Part shown: in pieces, positions 20,181 through 32,047 of the stretch | Layout: each line of letters starts with the position of its first letter | How positions within the stretch are numbered: the stretch's first letter is position 1 | Source: Chara braunii | Taxonomy: Eukaryota > Streptophyta > Charophyceae > Charales > Characeae | Assembly: GCA_003427395.1 (NCBI GenBank) | Contig: BFEA01000068.1 | Location: 1,500,402-1,545,739, forward strand | DNA length: 45,338 bases | Reading direction: 5' to 3' | Made by a program: the position numbers and the translations under genes | The notes under the pieces: model-generated | The model's database searches: none | Told to the model about the DNA's origin: nothing | The model's input: the letters and a program-made list of their open reading frames with translations, nothing else

Positions 20181-23100
20181 GGCATTGGGCTAGACCACCT
20201 AAACTTATAGAATGGTCTGCCCTCTGTCAAGTTCATTTTCTCATAATAAAACAGGAAGAGGCTGAGCCACCTGAACTTATAGAATGACTCAGATCTCCTC
20301 GTTCAGAACCAAATAAACAGAAGAAACCCCAAAGTAAACAAGGCAACCAAGGCACCTGAACTTACAGAACGTACTTGGCACCTGAAAAAATCAATCACAA
20401 GCAGCCCTCGCAAGTCAGAGCAACCAGATCACCTAAACTTACAGAATGATCTGATTCTCAATGCAAATCCACAGCACATGGTCTCCCGAAATTTATGGGG
20501 ACTTCCCAGCCTCCAGAGCAATCAGACCACCTAAACTTATAGAATGGTCTGATGTTCCACACAATCCAAAATAAAACAAAGCACTGGGTCTCCTCAAGCT
20601 TATGGGGACTCCCCCGCCTTGATAACCCCGTCAACCTTCACGCAAAACTGCTTCCCATCCTGCCCTTTCCCAGATGCAATCTCTTTAAACAGTCTGCTTT
20701 CACACAGTCAACAAAAGCTCAAACTGAGCTTGCCCAAACATTCTTTTATTTAGTCTGATTTAAGTCATGAAAATCAGACAAAAGTCAAAGTAGCGCTGCA
20801 TACCATATACTCAGTCAACCATGCAATGGGCAGTACAGATAGGGGCTATAATCCGGGTTTATAGAGGGAAAACGAAACCTTTACCTCTTGGTTCCCTGCC
20901 TCCATAACTCCTCCTGAGTTCTGGCAAAGCTCCCGCAATCGGTGGGTTGACTCCCCATAGAGTCTTGCTCCGGTCCTACGGGTTGCAATCCCGCCTGCCG
21001 CCTTCCTCTCAGAACCAGACTAGACTTAGAGTAAGAAAGGCATAACATAAGGGGTTTCAGACGCTCGAGATACAAGAGAGGGACTAACTCAACTCGCAAG
21101 AGAGGGCCTTGTTGCCTTGATGCGCCTGAGGGCCCCGCAATGATGGCCAAAATTCTGCAGCAGGCCGGTCAAACTGAAGTCAAACACTAGCCGTCTCGCG
21201 CGACTCTTCAAGCCGCAACAATATCTCCCCTTCAGCAATCACATTCACTTCACACTGCTCGTCGTTCGAAATGTCCTGGCCGACGCTCAAGATATGAGCC
21301 GTAGACCAAAAATACAGCCTGCGCGGCTAGTCCGCTGCATCTTTGCTCTACGAACTGAGTATTACATTGGTCAGCGAGCGAAAGTCGTCGTTCAATTGAC
21401 AGGACAAGCACCGCCTCCATCAGCGGGCAGTTATCCAACTCCCTGCCCGCTGCCCGCTACTTAGTCCGAAATGCACCAGAGCCCAACTGGATATCTTGCC
21501 TTGTACGGTCAGGGGTACCCACCTCGCAGTCCTCCTCTGCCTGACATTCGAGACTGGCAGTGCGTCTTTTGTTCGCTATGCTCTCTCTAACTCCTTTTTC
21601 CTTCGATCCCTCCTCCTTGCTTCCAGTACAACTAGCCAATCTGCCCAACCAGGCTCACGCACCCACGTACACGTGAGCAATGGGCGTTGAGGCGATCACA
21701 ACCCAAAACAACCACCTGTAAGAAGCGGGGGCACACACGACGAGCCCCCGGCTAACACATGCAACCCTACTAGATAACGGCTACGAATCCCCTCCCCCGT
21801 TCGCCCGATGTACGTAGTTACAAAAGTCCGCCTCGTTCAAACAACAGTTGTAGTGACGAAGTGGGAAAGAACACAACCGAGGTTCCCCTATTCACCGAAT
21901 CTGCAAAGAAAAAAAGAGCGGTCCTTCCCTTTAACCGGGAAAGATATATTTGAACTTCAGCTCCTCTACTCTCACGCGCATCACTCCTTAGTCATGCCGC
22001 TAACTATCTACTAACCTTAGGATTCTATTCTACCAATGGATTCGTCAATATCAGGTAGGCGCCTCTCATCGTCAGCCTCACCTCCCTCTTCACTTGGCCG
22101 CCCACTATGTCGAGCCCGTTTAGAGCCCGAAAACAACCTGCGGAGTAAAGACAATCGTCGAAGTGATCGGTGATCGGGGGGAAGTGGCACGATATCTCGA
22201 TGAGCCGTAGCCGAATGGATACGGAGGCAGCGGTTTAGCTGGTAATACCTGTAAGATACGGGCATATCCATTTTTTGCTAAAACACGACTAGGTGCATTA
22301 GCACCTCGCTCACCTTTCTCTCTCTCGGCGCAGCTCCCGCTCGCCATATCGCCCAATCTACTTTTCTGACCAAGAATCTGCCGCGCCCATGCTCCTCGCT
22401 AAGCCTCAAAATCCCAATCTCGACCTTTGAGTTGCCCGATTCCATTAGGAATCGGGTGAGAACTGTCTTCTTCACTCTGTCATAACCATCGGGTCGACAT
22501 ATCCGCGCGGCCCCTTTCTTACTAACCTTCTAACTCTACTAACTACTACCCAATCTAACAGTATTTTCATGGTCGCCCGCCATAATAACCCCTATACCAC
22601 CTCTTCCCTTGCCCGTTTTCATCTACTAACGGGTGAAATCGATCCCTTTCTACATTTTCTTCCTTCCTGCTATAGCCAGTTTCCGCCACCACTTCGCGCA
22701 GTCGTTTTTCAACTAACTTCTGTTCTACTTCAAGTTACTCTTCGTCCTTTCAAACTTGGTTAACGGTTTCGCTCCAGTCCAACACCTTAGAAATGAGCCT
22801 TTATTTGCGCGTTTCCATCGAGGAACTAGCGTAGCCCATCTCCTTCCCCGTCATCATGCTCATCCCTTCCACCATCTCCGCGCACGTCCTTCCCTCACCA
22901 ACTCCTAGCTTACTAACTTTCTCCCTAAACTAACCTCCTATTCGTGTTCGCCCGTGGTCAAAACCCCCCGGTCATCTCTCTCCATCCTCGGATCCATCCC
23001 CAACTGGTTGCGCTCCCACTCCCCTGCTGCGCCCGAGTTCTCACCTCGCCATCCTTGCTTCCTCTCCTGCCGAATGCACTTGGCGCACTGTAGCGTCCGG

Positions 23101-24733
23101 ATTCATCCGTCTCTCACCGGCCAGACTCGTCGCCCTCACCCAGCTGCTAACGCAGCCGCTGATCGCAGCGGACCCACGGCGCCCAACGTAGTTTGACGGG
23201 CAGGCCTGCCCCGTCCTGTAGCAGCTGCAACTACAATCTCGCACTCCTCCCACTTCCTTACTACCGATCCGCCTGCCTCTTGGTGTAGAGGCCGTCCGAA
23301 CTGCCCGACCAGCCTGAGAAAACTCAGGGGAGAGCTAGCCACGGGGCGGTTTGATTAGTCTTTCGCTCCGATACCCAAGTCGAACGAACTGTCTGTCCGT
23401 CAGTGTCCCTGTGCACCTCCTCTTGGCTCCCACTGGATGCCCATTGTGAGCAGGCCGCCCCATCTTTCGGAACCCCAATGAGCGGCCCTCACACAGACGA
23501 TAGTCACGACGACGGGGGCATGGCCCCGTTGCACCCTGTAGCGAAGCCTTGGTGCCCCGGCCGAGGCGCAAATCTTGATGGTAGTAATAAGTATTCAAAT
23601 GAGAGTTTTGAAGACCGAGGGGAAGAAGGCTCCACAGGCCAGCTGAGCGCTCTGCATGGCTGCGCAGTCCCTCACTGTGTTCTGGGTCGCGGGCTGCCTC
23701 CTCTGGACCCGACGGTGTGCACACTCAACCTTCTCATACCAATGGTGGCCGACGGGCAGTGCGCCCGCAGAAAGACCCTGCCATTCAATTTTTTTCGCCT
23801 CGTGGGCTAATCATCCACCGGCTCGCATGCACGTTAATTCCCCCGGCCCACGTTCTCAAGACATAGAAGATAACAAAACTTCACCAACACCCCGAACACG
23901 CGGGGACCCGTAAGTCAGCCAAGGGGAGGCGCGCACTCAAGATCCTCGACCACCGTGACGACCATTAAACCCGGTGTCACGCCCAGGTCAAGGGAACTTC
24001 GAAGTAAAAAAAATGCTAAACATAATCTATTTAGAACCTTCTGATCATTAGAAAATAACGACCTAGGGAAAAGAAAATGCCCACCCCATTCTGACGCCAC
24101 CAAAGGCAAAATCAAAAGGGGATAACCCGTCGGGCCCTCAACCCCTTGGTCCCTTTGCCGCTCCATTATTCCTGCACTGTCGCCCCATTGGCCTTGATCC
24201 CCGCACCTCCGTATCCTAAGTCCAATGCCGTAACCGATAGGGCTGAGCCCAAGCCTAAACTAGCGTGCGCAACCTTCTATGTATAATAGTGCAGCACTAC
24301 GCTAAGGGCCAAGAAGGCGGTCAGGGCCTCATTTCTGCCTACAATCGAGCCTACGACCGTTAAACACCCCCGCAGGCTTACTCCAACTACGCCACGGCGA
24401 TCACGGATGCTCTTCCCGTACATACGCATAGGTCATAGACAGGAACATCAATCAGCGAGACATAATCTTTTTAATCCTAGTTTAATCAATGGAAAAAAAA
24501 TCTGGTCGGCAACCAACGCCGACTTCCACAATTATTGATCAATTTAAAAAGATCACGCGCGCCTCAAAACCGCACGCCCACACACTCTTTATTCTAGTCG
24601 ACCATCAGACGCATAAACAGTGGAGAATGCCGCGACTCGCGCGATATACTCAACCTTAACCTAAACTTAATTTCTGTCATTTGCAAAAACCAGGACGAAT
24701 ACCCTTGTAAGGGAACTTGAATTCTCGCGGACA
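20181..24733 (-). mobile_element. 3' LTR of the giant element, proximal part
   Basis: Continues the 3' LTR after the nested insertion and matches 40083 to about 45150 in the 5' LTR, except for the inverted duplication there. On the minus strand the LTR start near 24733 reads TGTCCGCGAGAATT then CCCTTACAAGGGTATTCG, a variant of the TGTCGGTGCGAATACCC terminus. Because this terminus differs from the other copies, the boundary with the internal domain is approximate. Confidence 0.88.
20191..20553 (-). repeat. Hairpin-module array in the 3' LTR (second loop type)
   Basis: Five modules share the 15-nt loop CCTAAACTTATAGAA (plus-strand reading; minor variants) with different complementary arms: AGACCA/TGGTCT (20192), CTGAGCCA/TGACTCAG (20262, one mismatch), CCAAG/CTTGG (20347), CAGATCA/TGATCTG (20425) and ATCAGACCA/TGGTCTGAT (20521, perfect 9 bp). 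The position corresponds to the array in the solo LTR. Confidence 0.88.
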
Positions 24734-26890
24734 GCTTACCGGACCATATTAAGCGACGTCCCCGTCGCTCCGCCAAATCAGAAAGCTATGGATCCATCCA
24801 ATCCCCAAATGCTGACGAGAAAGGAACCAATCCGATCAGCCGACGGACTTAGGTTCGAGGCCTCCAACCATCTGCGCCCACACAATTGTATGCCGCCAAC
24901 CTAGGTTTCCATTGTCTTGACATTAGGACATCGGGGTATTACGCATCAATACTACGGCATAAGTTCCAAAGACCCTCTTAAACTGTCCTCTCCCTTTTGT
25001 CCTCGACAAGCGCCGACCTCTCGTTGAGTGTCCCGGCTAGACTCTATCTCGTAAGCAGAGTCATACGCAAGGACGTGGGCCTTAAATGGGACCTCATAAG
25101 GCACTCTCGCCTTCCTTACAAAAATTTCTCACAATCAAACATATATGCATATATACACTTAAATCTCATCTCAGCTCTTTCTGCAGTCTAGTACAAAAAT
25201 GCTAGGTTCCCATCCTGGCCCACCATAGTTTGGTTGATCGAGCCAGATCTACGGCCTATCGCATTGTTATCTTAGCGACAGTACCCTTCGTTGGTTACGC
25301 AACGATAGGTTTTCTCTTGATAAGCATTCAATCAGGAATACCAAAAGACTTGACTCATTTCCCCGCCATCCCATCGGAGTAATTACCTGAGCCGTGCATA
25401 ACCCCTTAAACTCTTACCCCTTTGGTAGACGAGGGTCCGCTGCCAGATTGTGTTGGCAATCAGCCATCCACTAGGGGTTGCGCCATAGAGGTGCTAACCT
25501 CTACCGCTTAGCTTGGTCTTCCTCAAAATGCCCCAGGATTAGCACAAGTATCCGGGTGGTCTGTCGCAACAAACTACAGGCCCTCTGCGGGACTACGCAG
25601 GGGCCTGTCTCACATAAAGGTGTTTACCAGTTTCCTATGGGACAACATAGAAAGCACGACACCCTTCTCACAATCACAAACAGGAATCACTGTCAGGTTC
25701 ACAAGGTCGTGGCCCCTGACTTGATCAGAGACAGTAAATTACACATCCTAGTGACATCTATCAAATGCGCTGATTTCCAACACGCTCAATTCCATTCAAA
25801 CCAGTTTTTCTGGTACTTCTCGTCAGACTTTATCAACTCAGACTTTGCTTATCATTCCCTTAAATATATTAACCACCTTGTACATGAAGGAGGTCTCTCT
25901 CAATGAGTCTCCCAACCATCCCTCTCTTTCCAGGATGAACTATCACGCGACCCGTTTTAAAACACCTTCCTTTTGAAGATGAGTCTTCCAATAACCAACA
26001 TTACCACCTTCCTTAATCTGAAGGGGTTTCAACCATAAAACGACTCAAACTGAGAGACCAACTTATGGGTCCCCTTCACAACTCAACCATAAAACATTCG
26101 GCATGGTAAGTATTTGAGTCTCCTAGACTCACAAGATCCCTTAGGATCCTCACAATTCTGTCACAAAACAACTGCACTACCTCTCCTTATACTCGGCCCT
26201 TTCACCTGCCCGTAGGCAGATCGCACGAGTATACCGAATAGTAGACAACATTCACATTCACACAATACAAGACATATGAGATGTATCCCACACATCTCCC
26301 ACACAAAACCATCATACAACAGGATAAATCCACACATGCGAGAGTGATAGTGATCGTCACAAGAATAAGCCTCATAGGGTCTGAACTCAAAATACATTTG
26401 GGAGCAGAATGCCTCCCTAAAAAATCCAATACAAGTACTCAACCCATCGTCCCTCTCTTCTGAATAGAACTCATGCCCTCAATGTACAACCCACAAAACA
26501 CCCTCAAGAATAAAATATTTCTCTCGAAAACAAAACAGGTACTCGGCCCACTGTCCCACTCTGCTGAGTAACTCACATCCCAAGTATTATGGATTCTCGA
26601 ATCCCACTAAAAAATTCAAGTAATCTGAATTACAGAATTTAAAACGTAAACCGACTACTCAAACATATCACACAACCGAAAGTTATCGCCTAAGTCATAC
26701 AAAGGAAAACTTCAGATCTATCAAGTACTACCACCTACATATATACAGCTAGACGGGGCTCACTTGACCGACTCAGGGTATGGACACCTCTAGGACTCGC
26801 TTGGCGGACTCGGGGCATGTACATCTCTAGGACTCGTCCTCTATGTACAAAGGGAATTCTAGTCCTACTGCCTCATAGACAAACCAGCCC
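24734..26890. other. Non-coding 3' tail of the internal domain
   Basis: About 2.1 kb between the last Gag-like ORF and the 3' LTR. No retroelement domain seen. Short local duplications: GTACTC-CCCA...TGTCCC type at about 26435 and 26530, and GACTC-GGG-ATG-ACA-CTCTAGGACTCG at about 26773 and 26808. No convincing polypurine tract lies directly next to the LTR. The plus-strand frame at 25478-25906 is antisense, has no known domain, and is probably chance. Confidence 0.55.
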
Positions 26891-26891
26891 C

Positions 26892-29522
26892 TACTCACTC
26901 ATTTCCCCCTGGTCTTGCCTATATAGTTGAGCGCTACCCCCATCTGCAGTCCGCTCTACCACCCTGCCCTGTCTATCATAGAATTTTCCACCTCTCGCTG
27001 TAACCCGCCCCGCTACCTCGTACTTGAGAAACCCCTCACACTGTAGAGCCTGATGCCCTTCCTCCTTGCAAAAGAAACAGGATGAATCAAACCACTTTTT
27101 AGGCTTCCCCTTCCCTTGGGGGTTCAGAATCGATGATNCCCCCGCCGCTTCAGTAGCCTCCTCGTAACATAATGGCAATCCCATGCAATCCTGAGGTCCG
27201 GGCTCCGCGGCCCCGGCGCCCTCACTACCATGTGCGCCCGCGTTCCCTGGCCTATACTCAGGCGTATCCAGTCTCTGGGTCTCTCTAGCGACATGTCTAC
27301 CTCCATGACTGCCACTAGCTCGTCCAAACGAGATGTTTCCGCCTCCATTGTCTCAGACTCAGTTGACACTACTGCCCCTGTAAGGGTACCTCCCCATACC
27401 TCCAAAAGGATCGTAGGGGACTCCTCTGCGGAACCTTCTTCTGCTGGTGGAGATTGGGGTCTTCCGGTTGGTTCCTTCGCAGGGGTCTCAATCGACATAG
27501 GGGTCGCCTGCTGCGAGGCTAACTCTGTGGGAGCTCTGAAGCTAAAACTCCTCTCTTCGGCTTTCCTCCTTGCCTCTGCTTCCGTTGGATCCAGGAACAC
27601 CTTTTTTATCTCTTTCTGCTGGGGAGGCTCTACCGCCCCTCCCTGGCCAAAGAGTCCCTACACCCTCTCACCCTGGATACCATATCTGCTCTGCTCCGTC
27701 TGATCGACCACCTTAGTGGCCGAGAGCCTCTCCACAGCCGCCGCCATATCTTGGAGCCTCTTTTCCCACTCGGCTTCCCTGACTTCCATATGAGTTCTCC
27801 AGGCTCGATTCTCTGCCTTCTCCTCCGCTAGCTGAGTAGACAACTGCTCCACCTCCAACTTCCTAACCGCCAGTTCATCACCGAGCAGGATATATCGATG
27901 GAATGATGTTGTCGCCGCCTGGCATATCCTCCTTTCAGCTCGCTCGATCGCCATCCTGGCAGCAAAAAATCTCAAGTCTCCAATCTCCCTCATCTCGTCC
28001 GCCCTCTCGTCTTCCTGTCCCGTCTCTTGCGACCTCTGGCGGGCGGCATCCCTCCTGCTCTCGTACCTAGCCCACATCTGATCGATCTTTTGCTCGCTCG
28101 TCCTGCGATCGATCGGCGGCGTCGGTGCCACACCTGCGGCCTCCATCCTAACTTGCTTCTCATATATCTCCGCGAGGTGAGCCTGCACCCTGACAGACTT
28201 CTCCTCAGCCGTCTCTCTTGGTGCTCTCCCTGTCCGCGCCTCGTGGGTCTCTCGAGTCGGAGCCTCAACACTTGCCCCCTTCTTTACATGCGGCAACTCT
28301 GACGGTGGCTCATCGGACGCTGGCATCTCAGTACCCGAGTGCTCGGCCGCATACTCGGCTAACCGTGAGTCGACGATCGTACGCGCCCTCGCTCTTTCGT
28401 CCTCCTCCTGCCCCTTGTCTCTGCCACCTTCCTGGGCGAAGTGATAGCCTCCGGTGCAGGTGCTAAAACCTCTCCACTATCTGGCTCAGAAATCCCTTCT
28501 GGCCAAGGTTGCCGTACCTGCTCCGGGACCGGGGTATGAGGAGGGGTATCGTCCCCAACGGTAATAACCTCCTCAATCTGTAGCTCCCCTGGCTCACGCG
28601 GCTCAGTCTCTGGCTCAGGGCCTTGTAGCCCTTCCGCCGGCTCGTATTGTGTAGGTCCAACCGGACCCGCCCCCAACTGCGAAGTCCCTCATTGAGACGC
28701 ATCAAGGTGGGCTTCCAAACTCCTGAGCGGCGTCTCCGATAGCACATCCTCCCCTTCCTCTGGCAATTTCGGCAAAGGGCCCCGTAAGTCACTGCTAGTG
28801 ATCTGACGAAACTTCACTTGCTCAAATCCATAAGTAGGGGGTGGCTCTGCTGCCTGAGCCGGCTCCACCGGTTCCTCCTCTCGCCGTGCCAAGGCTTTTC
28901 GGCCTCTCCTAGTCACAATGCCCCCCCCTGTCCCTGGGCCCAGTAGCCTCTCACTTCTCTGCCTTCTTTCAACCATGGGCTCTGGCATCTCAGGCTCTGG
29001 CCGTCGGAACGCCTGCCTCAACTGAGCCTGGCAATCTTCCCAATCACGCGCCCTATCCCGAATCTGTCTTGCCAATGGTCTCTCTGCCCTTCGTGTCCCG
29101 AGGAGCAATGTTTGCATCCACTCTTCCTGCACGGTCCCCTGATCGCGCATATACTGCTCGTAGGCGGGAATGAACTCCTCCGCATTGCCTTCCTCTAGCC
29201 GAATAGGCAACCCATCGCATCCCACCGGCGAAGCTCTCAACCTCTGCATCCTTACCTCCACATCTGGCCAGGTCAAAGCCTCCTTTCGAATATGAGCGAT
29301 AGGCTCCTCGAAACGTCCAACCCCTCTCAGATTCCGTATCATATCCAGGGTAGTCCATCCCTCTCATGTCGCATGAGTCTGGTAGGTGTCTAAGAAGAGC
29401 TGTATGCTATCATCGTCAAAGATAGGCACGGACTCTCTCCCAAATGGTCTACGCTCGTCATCCCCTTCAGATGCTCCCAGGGGCCTCTGTCGTGGCCGCG
29501 CGCCCCTCCCGCCCCTCAACAT
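26892..29522 (-). pseudogene. Additional Gag-like ORF downstream of pol, with coiled coil and CCHC knuckle (broken)
   Basis: Read from ATG at 29522, about 196 nt after the pol stop. N-terminal part: LFLDTYQTHAT..., WPDVEVRM, FIPAYEQYMRDQG, and a DWEDCQAQLRQAFRRPEPE stretch typical of plant Gag capsid ends. Middle: acidic, proline-rich, then a long charged helical segment (about 28200-27700; EKQVRM, LEVEQLSTQLAEEKAE) likely forming a coiled coil. C-terminus: zinc knuckle CFFCKEEGHQALQC (27038-27079, CX2CX4HX4C) followed by YDRQGRVVER. Roughly 870 codons if intact. Breaks: TGA at 29364-29366 and 28689-28691, TAG at 27658-27660, a frameshift near 28440, and another at about 27130-27190, where an N (27137) sits beside a C run. 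Known: Gag knuckles bind genomic RNA. Inferred: a second Gag-like protein, or the gag of another element fused here. Confidence 0.75.
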
Positions 29523-29717
29523 GGATGCCTTCGGAAAGTCAGACCTGCACATCAGGCGAGAGGAAGCAAACAGGCACACAACAAGATCAGCCATCAGGTT
29601 CATCGAGTCTATGACAAACACATACATACCTACCCTTTCCTTTCCCTACTTAGTCTAACTAGGACATACGACCCCTTTAGACAATGGTTTATTCTGGGCG
29701 GTATGAAGCTCTTTTAC

Positions 29718-29955
29718 CTATTCTCTAGCCACGAACTTTTTTAACCTGGTCCCTGACACCCAATCCTGTCATCCTGTCCCGTCCAACTCCTCGATCTGGT
29801 AGGCTCCGAATTCGCCGCACCGCAAGATCCTATAGGGACCCATCCACCTTTTGTCGAGCTTTCTCGACCATTGCTTCTCCAAAGAGGAGTCGTACAACAA
29901 TACGACATCCCCAACTGTCAATGGTTCCTTCCTCACTCGCGCTATCTGGTCTCAT
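29718..29955 (-). pseudogene. Integrase C-terminal SH3/chromodomain-like tail of pol
   Basis: The minus frame reads KEPLTVGDVVLLYDSSLEKQ, then KLDKRWMGPYRIL and GAYQIEELDGT. This is the fold that follows integrase in many Ty3/gypsy polyproteins and helps contact chromatin or integrase DNA. A TGA follows GT near 29775. After it another frame continues with DWVSGTRLKKFVARE and stops at 29718-29720, so a small frameshift separates the last residues. No canonical chromodomain aromatic cage could be confirmed. Confidence 0.65.
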
Positions 29956-30916
29956 CGCATCTTATCATCCATGCGGCTCCTTTCCACCTGATTGGCGGCC
30001 TCTCGTAACCTTTCTTCAACAACCCCTACTTGTCGGACCTGAATATCGAGCAGCTCTTTGAAAGACAGACCGACTTCCAAGTCTTGGCACCTCCAGGTTT
30101 CCATAAAACTTTCTATGGAAAAGGTGGCATGCCTTCCGTACCACAAAGTAGCTGGCGCGTAATTGGTAGTTCTCTTCACTGTGACATTCTCCACAAAGAA
30201 AGTTGCTCGCAGGAACTTCGGCCACTGGCCGGGCTTGCCTTCCGTCCACTTGGCTAGGAGGTTCGTGATGGTACCGTGCCCCCTTTCCGCATGTGCATTT
30301 ACTTGAGGATGTGCAACAGTAGTATAATTCGCCATCACGCCATATCTTGCAAGCAAAGTCCGCACCCATTACAGGTAAACTCCGATCCTCGATCCATCAC
30401 GAACTCTTTGACGAAAGGGTAGCGTAGGTAATACTCTTCGATGCAGCTTGCCAGAACTGGGCCGGTCTTCGTGCGAGTAGCCCGACCATCTACAAACCCA
30501 GTAAAGTTATCTCGCGCATCGAAGATGTAATTACATTAGTTTTCCCCAGCCGGCATGAAGAGTAGATCTAGGTGTACAACTACGCCTACTTCCCTTTCCA
30601 ACCTTGGGTGCAGGGACTCCCCCCACCTTTGCGTCGATCTCTCTTGGCAAGGTACACAAGACTGACAATACTTGATGACCATGTTCAACATTCCATCTCA
30701 GTAGTATAGCTCGCTTATTTTAGCGTATGTGGCATTTATTCCCCTGTGCCCTCCTGCTATACCGTCGTGCAATGCCGCGATGATGTCGATCTGTCGGTTC
30801 CTCCCACATACAATTCTCTTGGGATTCCCGACCTGTCGTTTTATGAACAAATGATATCTTACCACATAGAGGTGCCTTATCTTTTGCGCCTTAGTACTTG
30901 CATCTCTATTCCTCAT
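29952..30916 (-). pseudogene. Integrase of the giant element (interrupted)
   Basis: Inserts the cDNA into host chromatin. The zinc-binding HHCC part is visible: LHDGIAGGHRG then YCQSCVPC. The core triad is also visible: D in HLDLLFMPAG (about 30565), D in EFVMDRGSEF (about 30395), and E in NAHAERGHGTI (about 30290). Breaks: TGA at 30698-30700 after ISELYY, where this family normally has Trp; TAA after FMPAGEN near 30540; TGA near 30340; and a frameshift just after RGSEFTC (about 30370). The first two stops are explained by G-to-A and C-to-T changes. The catalytic residues survive but the frame does not. Confidence 0.85.
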
Positions 30917-31429
30917 CTCACAGGACAGGAGCAGTCCTAACCCAAGGTAGATTCCATCATATTCTTCCGCACGAAAGACTTCCTTGATCTCTCCTTCCTC
31001 GAACTCATCATCCTGGCTTTCAGGGGTGAAGCCTCTCTCTCAATAGGACTGAATGAGCCTTTTTGGTCAAAGTCTCATTGCAGAAGCATATTTGTAAGCA
31101 GATACATTCCTCCCATTAACTGCTCATGCTCCTTTACCTGAGTGGGGCCCTCCTCTATCGTCCTCACTTCCTCCCCCAGACTGTGTGTACCAACCAATGT
31201 CAATTTCATCATCTAGTGGACATCCTTACTTCCCCATGGATCCTCTTCTTGAAAGGGTTTGAGGACCAACTCCTCCTTTTGCTCATATCCCCTAGGCGCT
31301 AGCCATATGAGGTACCCGACGCAACTAGTCACTCGCAAAGACCAGTCATTTATATGGAGGCAGACGTCTTCTTCTTGGTCCAATAACCCATCAATTGACG
31401 GAGTGTCTTCTATCGACTCTTAATCTGGT

Positions 31430-32047
31430 CCATCCCAGTTAATGCGGCTCAACCCGTCTGCCCTGTTCTTGTCCCCTAGAATCCTCATATGAACCTCATG
31501 CCAAAAACATAGTTCCGGAACAGGCGAGTGCAACGGTTGGGTCAGATGGAGTATAATTCTTCAGGGAACAGGCGAGCGCAGTGGGGTCCACCCTCAATAT
31601 GAACCTCATGTCAAAAACGTAGTTCCGGAAGATCCTCAGGCAATGGAGTACCGCAAGCATCTCCTTTTTAAACTGAGAGTAGTTCCTCTCAGTCGTATTA
31701 AGAGTCCGACTCTTGAATCTTAGCGGTCTCTCCTTCCCATCGGCATCTGTCTGAACCAAGACTCCTCCCAGGGCAGTTGGCCCAGCGTCCGTCTCGATGA
31801 TAAACGACTTCTCCTCTGTAGCTTCATAATTTGGCGCCCCTAACACCAAACCTCCTCTTTTAAACTCTTCCTTCATCCACTTCACAGCCTCGTCCTGATC
31901 TCCACCCCAAACCCACTCTTGGTCCTGACGTACCAGCTTTCTCAGATGCTTAGTCTTGGCGGCAAAGTTCTTTACAAAGCTCCTCCAGAATCCACAAGTG
32001 TCGAGGAAGCACATATGTCCGTTATCGAACGAAAAGGTACTGGCCAC
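31430..32047 (-). pseudogene. RT thumb/RNase H domain, damaged by local duplication
   Basis: RNase H removes RNA from the RNA-DNA hybrid. Visible: CGFWRSFVKNFA (thumb/connection), FIIETDAGPTALGGVLVQ (first Asp), ERNYSQFKKEMLAVLHCLR (Glu), and LRVDPTALACSLKNY. Further downstream, in DNA past the break, GDKNRADGLSRINWD carries the last Asp region. Between them, 31487-31520 and 31597-31630 are near-identical (ATATGAACCTCATG-CAAAAAC), a 110-bp-offset duplication that is not a multiple of three. The frame therefore re-enters the earlier motif out of frame and stops at 31496. The expected sequence between SDPTVA and GDKNRADG is missing. Confidence 0.85.

Noticed and set aside
19640-20236. 198-codon minus-strand ORF across the solo-LTR end
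   Set aside because: It spans the insertion junction between two different LTRs, so it cannot be an old gene.
24734-24790. Polypurine tract next to the 3' LTR
   Set aside because: The minus strand here has only short purine runs (such as GACGGGGACG) and nothing directly abutting the LTR, so no tract is claimed.
25478-25906. 142-codon plus-strand ORF in the 3' tail of the element
   Set aside because: Antisense to the element, with no domain and no supporting context. Retained only as part of the non-coding tail.
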